Shown one piece after another: positions 52,901 through 62,003 of a stretch of DNA of 64,000 nt (position 1 is its first letter; the number at the start of each line of letters is the position of its first letter). Below the pieces are notes generated by a model. The model was not told the origin of the DNA, did not search any database, and saw only the letters and a list, made by a program, of their open reading frames with translations. Source of the DNA: Dendrophyllia cribrosa (Eukaryota; Cnidaria; Anthozoa; Scleractinia; Dendrophylliidae); the NCBI GenBank assembly GCA_024195265.1, contig JAJLRJ010000006.1, positions 13,067,139-13,131,138 on the forward strand, given 5' to 3'. The position numbers were made by a program, and so were the translations under genes.

Positions 52901-54183
52901 AGAAATGTTTCAGAAAAAAATTGGTACCTGTACCTCTTGGAGGCGATAATGGATGTGAGCCACACCCACAAAAGGGGTTTCTGGTACCTTTCAGGTGTTC
53001 CTTTCAAAAATTTCGACGAGTGTCCCGGTCAATTTCATGCGGATGTTGCCTCCCCCCCCCCCCCCCCCCGGCCCCCACACACCAACCCCCCACCCCCCAC
53101 CCCCCACCCCAAAGAACGCATTCCCGTTCATAAAGAAAAAGGACAATTCTCTGCCGTGTATCCAAGTTCCTCAGCTCATTACACCTCAAATTTGGTCATT
53201 TTACGTTGTAGTTGTGCAGAGGGTGACAAAGAAGTGTGCATGTACCAAAGTGTATATTCGATAATTAACCCTATTGTTCTTTGACTCTCTATATCACAAT
53301 AGTGACCAGCATCACATTCCCCATTGTAACATCAGTGCTTAATCAATCAGAAGGGTCGAATGAGATTTAAGGATATGATCATCAAGATGAACTCTCTTGA
53401 TATTTTAACAAATTCTCCTCTCTAATGTTATGATAAAAGTATGGGAAAAAGAAAAGAAGAATTTATGTTTTCACATTGGGTATTAAATCAAGGGTTAACG
53501 TTCTCGTTTCCATCACCGTCGTAGCTGCGTAAAATCCCTTATGATGAACAAGCCGTCCAAACGAATTCGACATTGTTGTTCACACCTGAACAAAAGAAAA
53601 TCAGTTGACCCACACCCCCCCCCCCATCCCCCCCATCCCCTCCATCCCCCCTCCTCCCTCCCCCCTCCTCCTCCCTCCCCCTCCCCCCCTCCTCCCTCCC
53701 CCCTCCCCCTTCCCCCCCTGCCCCCTGCCCCCCTGTTAGTACAGTGACCAGGCCTTTAAGAGCTTACGTCAACAAACACCATGAACACAAGGTTTAACAT
53801 GCAAGGCTCGTGAATTATATATATATTTTTTTACTTTTATAAACGTTTATCTCCTTCCGACATTCACCTTCACAATTTGTTGACTACTTCTCCAGGTTCC
53901 TCCCACCGAGCTCGAAGCGTTATTGATTACTCACCCAAACATCTACGACGTGGCAGTGATCGGAGTGCCCGATCTTGAAGCCGGAGAACTGCCGAAGGCT
54001 TTCGTGGTGCGTCGTGGAAACGTAACATCAGAAGAAATCATGGAGTTCGTCGCTAAAAAAGTCCAACCACAGAAAAAGCTGAGGGGTGGGGTAGAGTTTG
54101 TCGATCAGATACCCAAATCAGCTAGTGGCAAAATATTACGTCGCCTGCTTAGAAGAAAAGAAAAACATAAAAGTCATCTCTAG
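42898..54183 (+). CDS. Unit C: 4-coumarate-CoA ligase/luciferase-like acyl-CoA synthetase, PTS1-like (SHL) end (7 exons, 529 aa)
   Basis: Exons 42898-43005, 46608-47294, 49834-50008, 50932-51035, 51713-51794, 52540-52685 and 53896-54183 join in one 1590-nt frame. Predicted ATP-dependent acyl-CoA ligase with P-loop [11 protein letters not shown] (181-191), pocket strand [18 protein letters not shown] (324-332), HTGD with D408 and catalytic K513 in SGKILRR. The hinge motif reads [13 protein letters not shown]: Gly422 replaces the Asp found in the other complete modules here. Acetyl-CoA synthetases and many NRPS adenylation domains carry Gly at that place, so activity is not excluded. The end KHKSHL is a plausible PTS1. 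It is a close relative of unit B (shared VTSEEI and PKSASG) and near-duplicate of unit D in exons 1-2 and upstream DNA. Confidence 0.9.
43902..44363. mobile_element. MITE with poly-G end (ggggaggtactc termini)
   Basis: Left end is 31 G then AGGTACTC, right end GAGTACCTCCCCC. Inside, tctaggatagggta and tctagaatagggt recur in several diverged copies. Confidence 0.7.
44830..45315. repeat. 112-bp tandem repeat, ~4 copies
   Basis: gtatgagtg recurs at 112-base steps (about 44857, 44969, 45081, 45193); units include ggactatagtgagacgtgga and shorter acgaggacttgta sub-repeats. Confidence 0.9.
46608..47294 (+). CDS. Unit C exon 2 (core, P-loop)
   Basis: 229 codons, [14 protein letters not shown] to IQDYK. 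By hand count 27 of 229 residues differ from unit D; none fall in the 65-residue block around the P-loop. Confidence 0.92.
47620..49571. mobile_element. ~1.95-kb inverted-repeat element in unit C intron 2
   Basis: Termini CCGGGGTATCTAATCGGAC and CGATTAGATACCCCGG. Inside, atcgaac-rich inverted repeats (48905-49200) and a direct duplication of about 90-base period (48412 and 48501; gtttcaagatggcgcagatt). No transposase frame seen. Confidence 0.65.
49834..50008 (+). CDS. Unit C exon 3
   Basis: 175 nt; [14 protein letters not shown] and [11 protein letters not shown]. Confidence 0.88.
50109..50350. mobile_element. Harbinger-type hairpin MITE with TTA duplication
   Basis: Termini AGGTTATATTACACGGGACG and, inverted, AGGTGATGTTACACGGGACG, flanked by TTA (50106-50108; 50351-50353). 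The interior arms also pair (gcgcaacantgttgcgctaa). Confidence 0.85.
50670..50716. repeat. (TTCACGC)n 7-bp tandem repeat
   Basis: About six copies. Confidence 0.9.
50932..51035 (+). CDS. Unit C exon 4 (GFGMTE)
   Basis: 104 nt; [17 protein letters not shown], ends NLESK before gtaggc. Confidence 0.88.
51230..51506. mobile_element. Tigger/pogo-type MITE 1
   Basis: Termini CAGTCGAACCTCACTATAAC and the partner GAGGTTCTACTG; interior repeats gccgttatgggagg, ggccgttgtaga. TA on the right side only. Confidence 0.75.
51512..51668. mobile_element. Tigger/pogo-type MITE 2
   Basis: Termini CAGTTGAACCTCTCTACAAC and AGTAGAGGTTCTACTG, flanked by TA (51510-51511; 51669-51670). Sits 5 bases after MITE 1 and 44 bases before unit C exon 5. 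Confidence 0.85.
51713..51794 (+). CDS. Unit C exon 5
   Basis: 82 nt; [11 protein letters not shown] and [13 protein letters not shown]. Confidence 0.86.
51820..52060. mobile_element. MITE, ccccattcacaccaacg termini
   Basis: CCCCATTCACACCAACG and its exact complement end the element; subterminal ttaaacatgtttaaatgttg pairs too. Unit C intron 5. Confidence 0.85.
52540..52685 (+). CDS. Unit C exon 6 (HTGD, hinge with D-to-G change)
   Basis: 146 nt; [17 protein letters not shown] then [17 protein letters not shown]. The GGT codon at the usual Asp position is the only hinge change. Confidence 0.88.
52686..53895 (+). other. Unit C intron 6
   Basis: Poly-C runs at 53051-53070, a CCCCCTCC polypyrimidine tract at 53611-53734 and unique sequence; no exon-like reading frame. 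Confidence 0.7.
53611..53734. repeat. C-rich polypyrimidine tract
   Basis: About 124 bases almost free of purines on the plus strand (ccccctcc-type units). Confidence 0.9.
53896..54183 (+). CDS. Unit C exon 7 (C-domain, SHL end)
   Basis: 95 codons plus [24 protein letters not shown] (K513) and the terminal [10 protein letters not shown]. Confidence 0.9.
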   Translation, partial: VPPTELEALLITHPNIYDVAVIGVPDLEAGELPKAFVVRRGNVTSEEIMEFVAKKVQPQKKLRGGVEFVDQIPKSASGKILRRLLRRKEKHKSHL

Positions 54184-54794
54184 TAATAGCCCTTGCGTAT
54201 GCCAGGATCGTATGTATATGATACATGTATGGAGGGGAGGGGAGGAATGTAGTGCGCTTAATTTGTATTCGTTTTTTGTAGCTGTTATGCTGTGATTGTT
54301 AAATGTTAGCAAAGACAAAATACAAAATTTGGTCATTTTACCTAGTTAGTTCCCGAAACACGGGTACAGAACTGTTGTTACCTAGTTTTCAAATATAGGA
54401 ACATTTTGATTTAAATGAAAACTTATACAATAATTCACAAAGTACTATTTTAATGAGCAGGAGTGTTTTATCAGGTTTAAAAACTCGAGGCGAAGCCTAG
54501 AGTTTTTTTTGAACGACTTTAAAAACGTACTTCACAAAGCGCGGCCCTACGGAGATGCGCTTTTGTACACAAAGGAACTTAGCATACAAGAAAAACAAGT
54601 AGGCCGGATTACAATACAGTAAATGTGCCACATATACTTAATGGCTTCGACGAATTGAACATAGCGTCTCATCTCTTGTCGAAAGTTTTGGAATTTTAAA
54701 GTCCTGAGAAAAAAACATCTCCTGAAAAATGCTATACCAAAGTTGACAGGTACAGTGAATAGAACGTATTTGACAATATTTTTTAGTTGCAGAG

Positions 54795-54800
54795 AATAAA
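54795..54800 (+). terminator. Candidate polyadenylation signal, unit C
   Basis: AATAAA about 610 nt after the unit C stop; a nearer variant signal may be used instead. Confidence 0.25.
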
Positions 54801-54960
54801 TAGAAACAAGTAGCTTGTATATGTTGTGGTGCAATTTTATCCTTGGTGCAAATTTGCTTTTCCCTTGTTTTTGGCTATGACAATGTATGATAATGAGTTT
54901 TAAACAAAGGAAAAGAAATTGGAACCGAGGATAACATTGCATCACAATATATACATCTTA

Positions 54961-55125
54961 TTCCAAAATGGCGGCTAATTTATTATTCTTTTATATGCAT
55001 GTTAATTAGCCCTTTTGGCCTCATTTTCGCTTGAAAATTCTTTTGTATTTTGCACATGCTGACCAGGCCAAGAGGGCTAATTTACATGGATATAAAAGAA
55101 AAAGAAAATGGCCGCCATTTTGGAA
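54961..55125. mobile_element. Hairpin MITE (ttccaaaatggcggc termini)
   Basis: TTCCAAAATGGCGGC and GCCGCCATTTTGGAA bracket inner inverted blocks (ttaattagcccttttggcc / ggccaagagggctaa). Confidence 0.85.
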
Positions 55126-56507
55126 AAAGGTGTATTGCTGAATCCATTTGCCTAGACACTAGTGTCATTCAAAATAATGGTTCACTTGCTAAACTGTTGG
55201 CTGCTCATTTTGTTGGAGACATTTCCAACACCATTTGTTTTACAAACAATCTTGAATAATTACTACCCATATTAGTATTATTTATATAAAGATCACTGTG
55301 ACCTTAAAATACATATCACGGTGACGATTGAAAATAATTTTCGTTAAAAATTTAGCGGTCATTGCATTGTTTTGGACATTCAATCCCGCCTCCCCTAGGC
55401 TGATATCAAATCTCTCTCTGGACTTTTGAGAATGATGGTATATTACCAGGTATAAAGGTTCATGCCCGTGATTGATTTGCCTCGTGTGCATGTGATAGGC
55501 TGATATGCTAATGCATTATTAATGAGTTTTCTAATTTTGCTTTAAATGCTGATTTTATCTAAGAGGGGCGTTAAGGAGGTCCTGCCAAGGTTCACGACTA
55601 CTCTAGTTTCGTGGTTTACAAAACGGAACATAACTACTCACGAGGCCTTGTGATTAAAACCTTCAGATTGCCTTTTAATTTAGTTATCATCTGCCAAACG
55701 TTAGTGTCCATGTTTTCATTTGAAATTTGAAGCTTTTTTCTTGTGTACAACAATTAATTACAATTAATTTTATCTTATCATAAGATAAAATTCATTGTAC
55801 AACAATTAATTACAATGAATTTTATCTTATATTACACGTAATACACTGGGGAATTAAAAAAGTTTACAGATGACGGAGCGAGTGAAAATTTGCATATCTG
55901 TCCCCGTATACTTTATCTCGCTCAACGCTTCGCGTATTCACGTGATTAAAATGATGTACATATCCTATAGCCTGGACAGTTTCTCCATCTTCGCGGAGTT
56001 AAAGAGGGTTTGTTAAAGCGTACACATTTTCTCTGATAATAATGATTTCTCTGATCCTCTTTTCTGAGTTCAAAGCAACCGTTGTCTTGGCAAGTGGGAG
56101 ATACCTCAGACACGTTAAATACTAGTAAAACCCTAACATGACACAGATTGTAATTAGCGTTCAATCAGTTTAATATAGTTACACAGATTGTTAAATAAAG
56201 AAACAATTTATCGCTAATCTAAATGACGTCCCGACCTATAACAAAGGAATGCCGGTATTAATGTAGAAATAATATACAGTAAAAAAAAGAAAACTCAGTT
56301 GGGACGAATTCTAACTCGGATCGTTGGAGCGCGAAACCACACACCACACCAATTCACCATCGAGGATCAGAATTATCAATAAAATCAAAATAAGCTTCTT
56401 ATGTCGTCCATCAAACAACATTATCTATTTTACCTAGCACATTTTGTACCATGGATTTACAAAGAATGCAGTGGAGCCCACAATATTCTCCTTTCGTTAA
56501 ATATTAA

Positions 56508-57085
56508 CCCTTGGACGTACACGTGGTAAAGGGGGGGGGGGGGGGTGTTGCACCCCCCCCCCCCCCCCTCCCCCTTGGGTTTTTGCGATGTTGCAATATT
56601 TCGGAAATATTTTACATCTAATAGATAGCCGAGATGTGCTTTACAAGATAGCGTAAATATTATGGGTTGTGGCGCTGCTGGGGGTCCGTGACGTGATTAA
56701 AATGGACGTCAAGATGGCCGCCATCTTGAATTTTACTAAAAATTCAAAGTTTTTGGAAAGAGACGGAAATTTCAAATATTGTTTGCTAGAGTTGCAAAAT
56801 AACGTACAATTAAACATATTGATGCTCTTAGTAGCATTTTATATGTTTTTCACTGAAAAAAGGTAAAAAACACGCCTTTTTGTTCAACAATGGCTTGCCC
56901 ACATGTTACTTATGACGGCATATCTCGTTACCATAGTTGCCGCCAAACATTACCAAAATGTGTCTCAAGGATAAACGACAGCTACTGAGAACGGCATGTG
57001 CTAATCTTAAATGGTCTTTAAAATATGCAAGAAAAACCTTAAGGGGGGTCTTGGCAACCGCCCCACCCCCCTTGTACGACCGAGG
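56508..57085. mobile_element. TTAA-flanked element with G/C homopolymers
   Basis: TTAA at 56504-56507 and 57086-57089; termini CCCTTGGACGTACA and TGTACGACCGAGG. Subterminal poly-G (56531-56546) and poly-C (56554-56567) face each other. Confidence 0.75.
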
Positions 57086-57195
57086 TTAACTTACAAGAGA
57101 AAAAACGGACAGCGAACCTTTCAGCTCGTCGACAAAGTCTCTACTTTGACTATGTGTACCTGGGAAACATTTGGCTTGTGAGAATGTCAACAACC

Positions 57196-57354
57196 AGGGG
57201 CGGATCTAGGGGAGGGGTGCAGGGGGTGCGCAACCCCGCCCCCCACTGCCTAGTCTGCGTTGTTCGCTTTTAAAATTTGTTTACGTCACCCTTCAGTTAC
57301 GTCATTCCTTAGAGGTGCACCCCCTCCTAAGAAAAATCCTGGATCCGCCCCTGA
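57196..57354. mobile_element. hAT-like MITE (caggggcggatc family), copy 2
   Basis: Termini CAGGGGCGGATCTAGG and CTGGATCCGCCCCTG; interior matches 28850-28988 in reverse. No clean 8-bp duplication remains. Confidence 0.85.
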
Positions 57355-57464
57355 CAACATAGTTTTGTTAACGTATTCTGATTTTAGAATGACCAGAATA
57401 TGTCCCAAAAAAAACGCGCCCTATATTGTAGCTTGGTTTTGCCCCGTGACACTGCCTCTTTAAG

Positions 57465-57721
57465 GTTTGCGTGACGGTTGGGAGCTTTGCTCTGTAATCC
57501 AGCGGGCATTTACGGGCATAGACTGAGGCGCAGTGTTATTTTGTACAATTCGGCACTCTACAGTTTTGTTGCTGAATCATATTTGTACAAGTAAATGCAA
57601 AGGGTCTGTTTTAATTTTCTGAAAGACGTCCACGAAAGTTGTCAGACTTTGCAGCCATTGTAACAATTGTGCAATCCTCGACAGTAACACAGGAGAGTGT
57701 TCACTTTGCAGCCTTTACACG
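57465..57721 (+). promoter_or_regulatory. Candidate promoter/5'UTR of unit D, conserved with unit C
   Basis: Counterpart of 42640-42897 with the same ordered islands. It follows a block of inserted repeats (56508-57354), which marks the left limit of the recognisable duplication. Confidence 0.4.
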
Positions 57722-57829
57722 ATGTCGATCATACGAAGTAAATTGCCTGATGTCAACATCCCTGAGGATTTAACATACACTGAGTTTGTATACCAGAACA
57801 TTGACAAGTATGGAGACAGACCAGCGATC
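57722..57829 (+). CDS. Unit D exon 1
   Basis: 36 codons, phase 0, same start context (cacacgATGTCG-like) as unit C at 42898. Confidence 0.85.
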
Positions 57830-58566
57830 GTAAGAAACTTGTATTTTTTGTGTTATACGATGTGCTACTCTAGTCATAATCAGTGCTATTAAATTGCTTT
57901 GAGGTCATTACGTAGTTATTACGCTATATTTTCAACTTCGGCTCAGGTCGCTCAGACGGAAAAACCATCGGTAGCATTGAAAAGAGCACTTAAACATTAA
58001 CAAACCTGGTACATTTTAGCGTTGTTGTATCTTGCCCAGAAGATATAGGTCAGTGAATGTTTTAGTTTTTTCAGACAAGCATGGCGGTCACGTACCATAT
58101 TACAAACAATTCCAAATTATCTTCCGCTTCTATGCACTATAGGTTATGCTCAAATCAGTACACGGTGTTCATTTCACGGCTAGGTCACGCTATAATGTTG
58201 GCCACTCGATGTTATAAAACAATTAGACAATTATCACTTCTGAAAATTAAAATTCACAATTTATTCTCTCAGTAAAACTTAAAATTCGCAATCACGGCTA
58301 CCCTCCGGACAGAATTCAACTTTTGATTTTCATGCTGCTTGCCATTGTAAATATCCTTGTGAAATTCATTAATAATTCATAACAGTTATGACCAATAAAT
58401 AGGCAGTATTTGAGTCACATGTATACCTTTGTAAACCCCAATACAAATCAACTTAGTTGATAAATTATTAAACAGTAGAGAGGATTAACTTTTGATACAA
58501 ACACCTGCTCAGCTAATTAGTTTTCATTAACTTTTCATACAGATGTCTACTAATTGTTTCATTTCA

Positions 58567-58608
<42 letters not shown>

Positions 58609-61600
58609 ATACCGTTTTGCCACATTATATTAGTGATATTTTATCTGACTTCTAAAAGAACAACAGCGATGAAGCTAATTAGCACTCCTATTAGTATTCT
58701 GTATCAGAATTTATAAACCTTCGTTTAAGTTCACATTCTTATGTAATTATTATTGAATTTTGCAATTATATTCATTTTATTTACTGAACTATCACTACTT
58801 AGGTATATGGAATAGAAGAAACTGTTTCAATTTGTTTTGATGGCACCCAACCTTGACAATCTACCCCCCCTGTACCGTTTATAATTATTATTATTTGCCT
58901 TTTTTTCTATCCATTTCGAGAGGAATCCAAGGCATGCAGGTTTTCGTTATTTCGATCGGAATAACTAAGCTAGCGTGATTGCGTGTTAGGTAGCCTACGA
59001 ACTTTGCTTATCGGCCTGAAACGAAAATAGAAGCCTTGGACACCCATGAGGAAGGGGGATTTTTAATCTAACATTTCAAAATGGGTGTAGACAAAAAGTG
59101 GACCCGCCCTTTCTGGACCCCCTTTCTGGATCCCCTTTCTGGACCCCCTTTCTGGACCCTCTTCTGGACCCTATCTGGACCCCTTTCTGGACCCCTTAAT
59201 TTTTCGGTAAAAAAAAATAAATAAAAATTAAAGTAAATAATTAAACAGGGCACGCGACTCACCTGAAATTCTTCGATCGGTGAGTTCGATTTTCTGGCTA
59301 AATTCGACAGGTTATTACCAGTTGAAGCTGAAACTCCTTCTTTGCAATCAACTGCTTCGTCAATTTCGTGATATATTTACGCGAAAAGTTGCGAAAACGT
59401 CAAGAATCCGCGCGTACAAGTTCACCGATCTTACCCGCCATTTTGTTCCGAGCCGCCATGTTGGTTTTGCCCCTGACCAGTATGCCCACGCTTCGACGCC
59501 TCGCAACATGGAGAGCAGTGGGAATGGTGAGTGATTCATTTGCAATTAAAATCAGGCTACAATGAAGTCGTTTTGTCTTTTGTTTATCTGTGCATAAAGT
59601 AATATTTGATTTGTTTGCAGTTCCACTTTGTGAAACAGAAAGCATTTCAGATGACGAGGGTCTTTTTCAGAGCGTGTAAGTAACCTTGTATGAAATGTTG
59701 TCCTAAAGCATGTGATCACTCATTGTTAGGATTTTTACGTTCATGTGCCTTGATCTTGTTGTCGAAGCGTGGGCATATTGGTCAGCGGCAAAACCAATAT
59801 GGCGGCTCGGAACAAAATGGCGGGTGAAATGAACTTGTGCGCGCGGATTCTTGACGTTTTCGCAACTTTTCGGGTAAATATATCACGAAATTAACGAAGT
59901 GTGGTTGATTGCAAAGAAGGAGTTTCAGCTTTAACTGGGAATAACCTGTGGAATTTAACTCACCAATCGAAGAATTTCAGGTGAGTCGCGTGCCCTGTTT
60001 AATTATTTACTTCAATTTTTATTTTATTTAATTTTAATTTTTTTACCGAAATATTAAGGGGTCCAGAAAGGGATCCAGAAAGGGGTCCAGATAGGGGTCC
60101 AGATAGGGGTCCAGACGGGGGTCCAGATAGGGGAGTCCACGTGTTGTCTACACCCATTTCAAAATCTTGATTTGGCCCAAGTTTGTTTCATAAAATGCAT
60201 TTTAAATTGAAATCACAAAGGTGTTATGATCTCGTAAATAAGAAGCGGCAATGCGACTTACGGAAACTACAATGGAACGGATTTCGTGACTAGCCCGGAG
60301 ACGTCCTCGTTGGAAGTTAATCTTACACTTGGTTTTTTAGTCGGGCAGAATGCCAAGTCTTCGATCCCGACTTATAAATTTACTTTGTTTCTCCGCAAGA
60401 AAATTATGTTTCAAGTGTTTTTTTAGCCTGCGGCTAAGTGTTTCTGTTTCAAGTGTTTTTGAGATTAAGAGTTCAGATGAATTGATTAAAAGGTTGGCGC
60501 TTTCTTGAATGGCTTCACATTTAGAAACATATATCGTGCTGTAGCGTTTACCGAAGTCTTAAAAAATCCGTTTGAAGTCCACAGATCGGTTTTAACTTTC
60601 CATACTGAGTTTTAGCTACTCCAACTTTGGACGCGAAAATCTTGCTGAGCAATCGGAACAACAAAAAATAAATAGGGTTAAAGTGCAACTAACCCCAATT
60701 TTTTTCTTTCGCTAAATAAAATCTCCTGTTTGTCCTGATTATAACTTGTGCGAAAAAATTATCGTAATTGATAAAATCCCTGTTTGAAGTTAGGTGCTTT
60801 TGCCCCATTACCGAGCATTTGTGGGAGCTGGGTACGAACTTTGCTGTGACGTCATCGAAGGAGGCCATTTGCCGTGTTCTCACAAGCATATCATCGCGAA
60901 GCGACAAAGGAGAAGACATTTTAACGCGAATCATCAATCAATGGTACTCAAAAGCCAAAAAAGGGATTTTGTGCACTCTGATGCCTTTTTTGTGTTTGCC
61001 CACAGTTCCTTTGCTCTTTGCACCATGAAAATCCATCTCCTTCGATGACGTCACAAGACGTCCAAGCAAAACTCGGACCCATTCTTCACATTCCTCGTTA
61101 CTGGCCGAAAGAACCGCCAAAATTTGAAACTTCAAAAAACTATAAAAAATCAAGGAAAAATGCTATGGTAAAAATATTTTCACACAGGTAATCAGGACAA
61201 TAAGGAGATTTCGTTTGGCGAAAAAAATTATTGGGGGTTAGTTGCACATAGGGAGTATCCTTAATGCCGGCTGTTGTTGCAGCAAACTTTTGTTGACAAC
61301 GTTTTGTCTCTCACAGATAGACGCACTTTCTGGAAGATTCTTTTCCTTCAATCAGATTAAAGACCAAACACGCCGCTTCAGTTCTGGTCTGGCCAAAAGA
61401 GGCTTTAAAAAGGGCGATGTCATGGCCATGTATCTTCCAAAAGTTATAGAATACCCGATCATCTTCCATGGCGCCGCGAACTTAGGCGGAATTATTACAC
61501 CACTAAACCCAGAATTCTCGCACGAGGAACTGGATCACTTCCTGAAAATCTCCCGTGCGAATTATCTCGTAACCACGCCTTCACTCGCAGAGAAAGCTTA

Positions 61601-62003
61601 CGGCGCAGGTGTATTGGCAGGGATTCGTTCCGTGTTTGTGATGGGACAAGCTGAAAACTGCGAGTCGGTTTCTTCTCTCTTAGCCGACGATGGAACGGCA
61701 TTTCCGGAAGGCACAAAAATCGATCCAAAAGAAGACGTTGTGGCTTTGCCATTCTCGAGCGGGACAACAGGTGTTTCCAAAGGTGTCATGCTTACGCACT
61801 ATAATTTAATAGCCAAGCTTCAGATCCTTTTTCGAGATGATACCCCATTTGAAGATGTGGATACGATAATACATGTGTTGCCCCACTTTCACATCTACGG
61901 CTTAACTGGATTATTGGGAAGAAATCTATATATGGGAAGCAAGATTGTCCTTCTGCCGCGCTTCGAGCCTAACGCGTTTCTTCGAGCCATTCAAGACTTC
62001 AAG
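57722..62003 (+). CDS. Unit D: partial acyl-CoA synthetase, tandem duplicate of unit C (first 2 exons; continues past the window)
   Basis: Exon 1 57722-57829 ([16 protein letters not shown] to DRPAI) and exon 2 61317-62003 (IDALSGRFFSF to IQDFK, then gtacgt) match unit C in length and phase. The P-loop [11 protein letters not shown] is intact. About 88% of exon 2 residues equal unit C by hand count; conspicuous changes are YLPKVIEYP (Asn to Lys in an otherwise constant LPN), LPHFHIYGL (Leu to His beside the pocket histidine) and GLLGRNLYMG. I see no third exon before the right edge, so the rest should lie beyond 64000; without it a truncated pseudogene cannot be excluded, but no stop or frameshift is visible in these exons. 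Its upstream DNA and intron ends also resemble unit C. Confidence 0.8.
59083..60155. mobile_element. Mutator-like element with long inverted arms and captured exons
   Basis: Ends GGGTGTAGACA and TGTCTACACCC, flanked by a perfect 10-bp target duplication ATTTCAAAAT (59073-59082; 60156-60165). Arms of about 410 bases (59083-59498; 59762-60155) start with ctttctggaccc-type subterminal repeats. Long arms and a 9-11 bp duplication are typical of MULEs. Only about 260 bases of unique DNA lie between the arms. Confidence 0.85.
59508..59675 (+). CDS. Candidate captured two-exon mini-gene inside the Mutator-like element
   Basis: ATG at 59508 gives MESSGN; GTGAGT at 59527 and tttgtttgcag before 59621 define an intron of 94 bases. 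Exon 2 continues VPLCETESISDDEGLFQSV and meets either a TAA (59677) or a gtaagt donor (59676). The ATG sits at the inner edge of the left arm. It could be the first exons of a captured host gene or of the element's own lost gene; product not recognised. Confidence 0.45.
60683..61247. mobile_element. Inverted-repeat element just before unit D exon 2
   Basis: Termini GTGCAACTAACCCCAATTTT and the partner ending GGGTTAGTTGCAC, continuing into tttcgctaaa / tttggcgaaa. Subterminal tgacgtcatcgaaggag pairs with ctccttcgatgacgtca. Target duplication unclear. Ends 69 bases before exon 2. Confidence 0.8.
61317..62003 (+). CDS. Unit D exon 2 (core, P-loop)
   Basis: 229 codons after the acceptor tctctcacag, which is identical to that of unit C exon 2. 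Holds the P-loop and the substrate-strand variants noted for unit D. Confidence 0.88.

Larger units (their letters stand above)
54184..57721. other. Spacer between units C and D
   Basis: 3' UTR of C; hairpin MITE 54961-55125; a direct repeat of acaattaattacaattaatt (about 55746-55830); elements 56508-57085 and 57196-57354; then the conserved upstream block of D. No gene seen. Confidence 0.65.
57830..61316 (+). other. Unit D intron 1
   Basis: Starts with sequence homologous to unit C intron 1, then the Mutator-like element 59083-60155 and the element 60683-61247. Its last ~70 bases (atgccggctg..., gacaacgttttgtctctcac) match the end of unit C intron 1. Confidence 0.8.
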
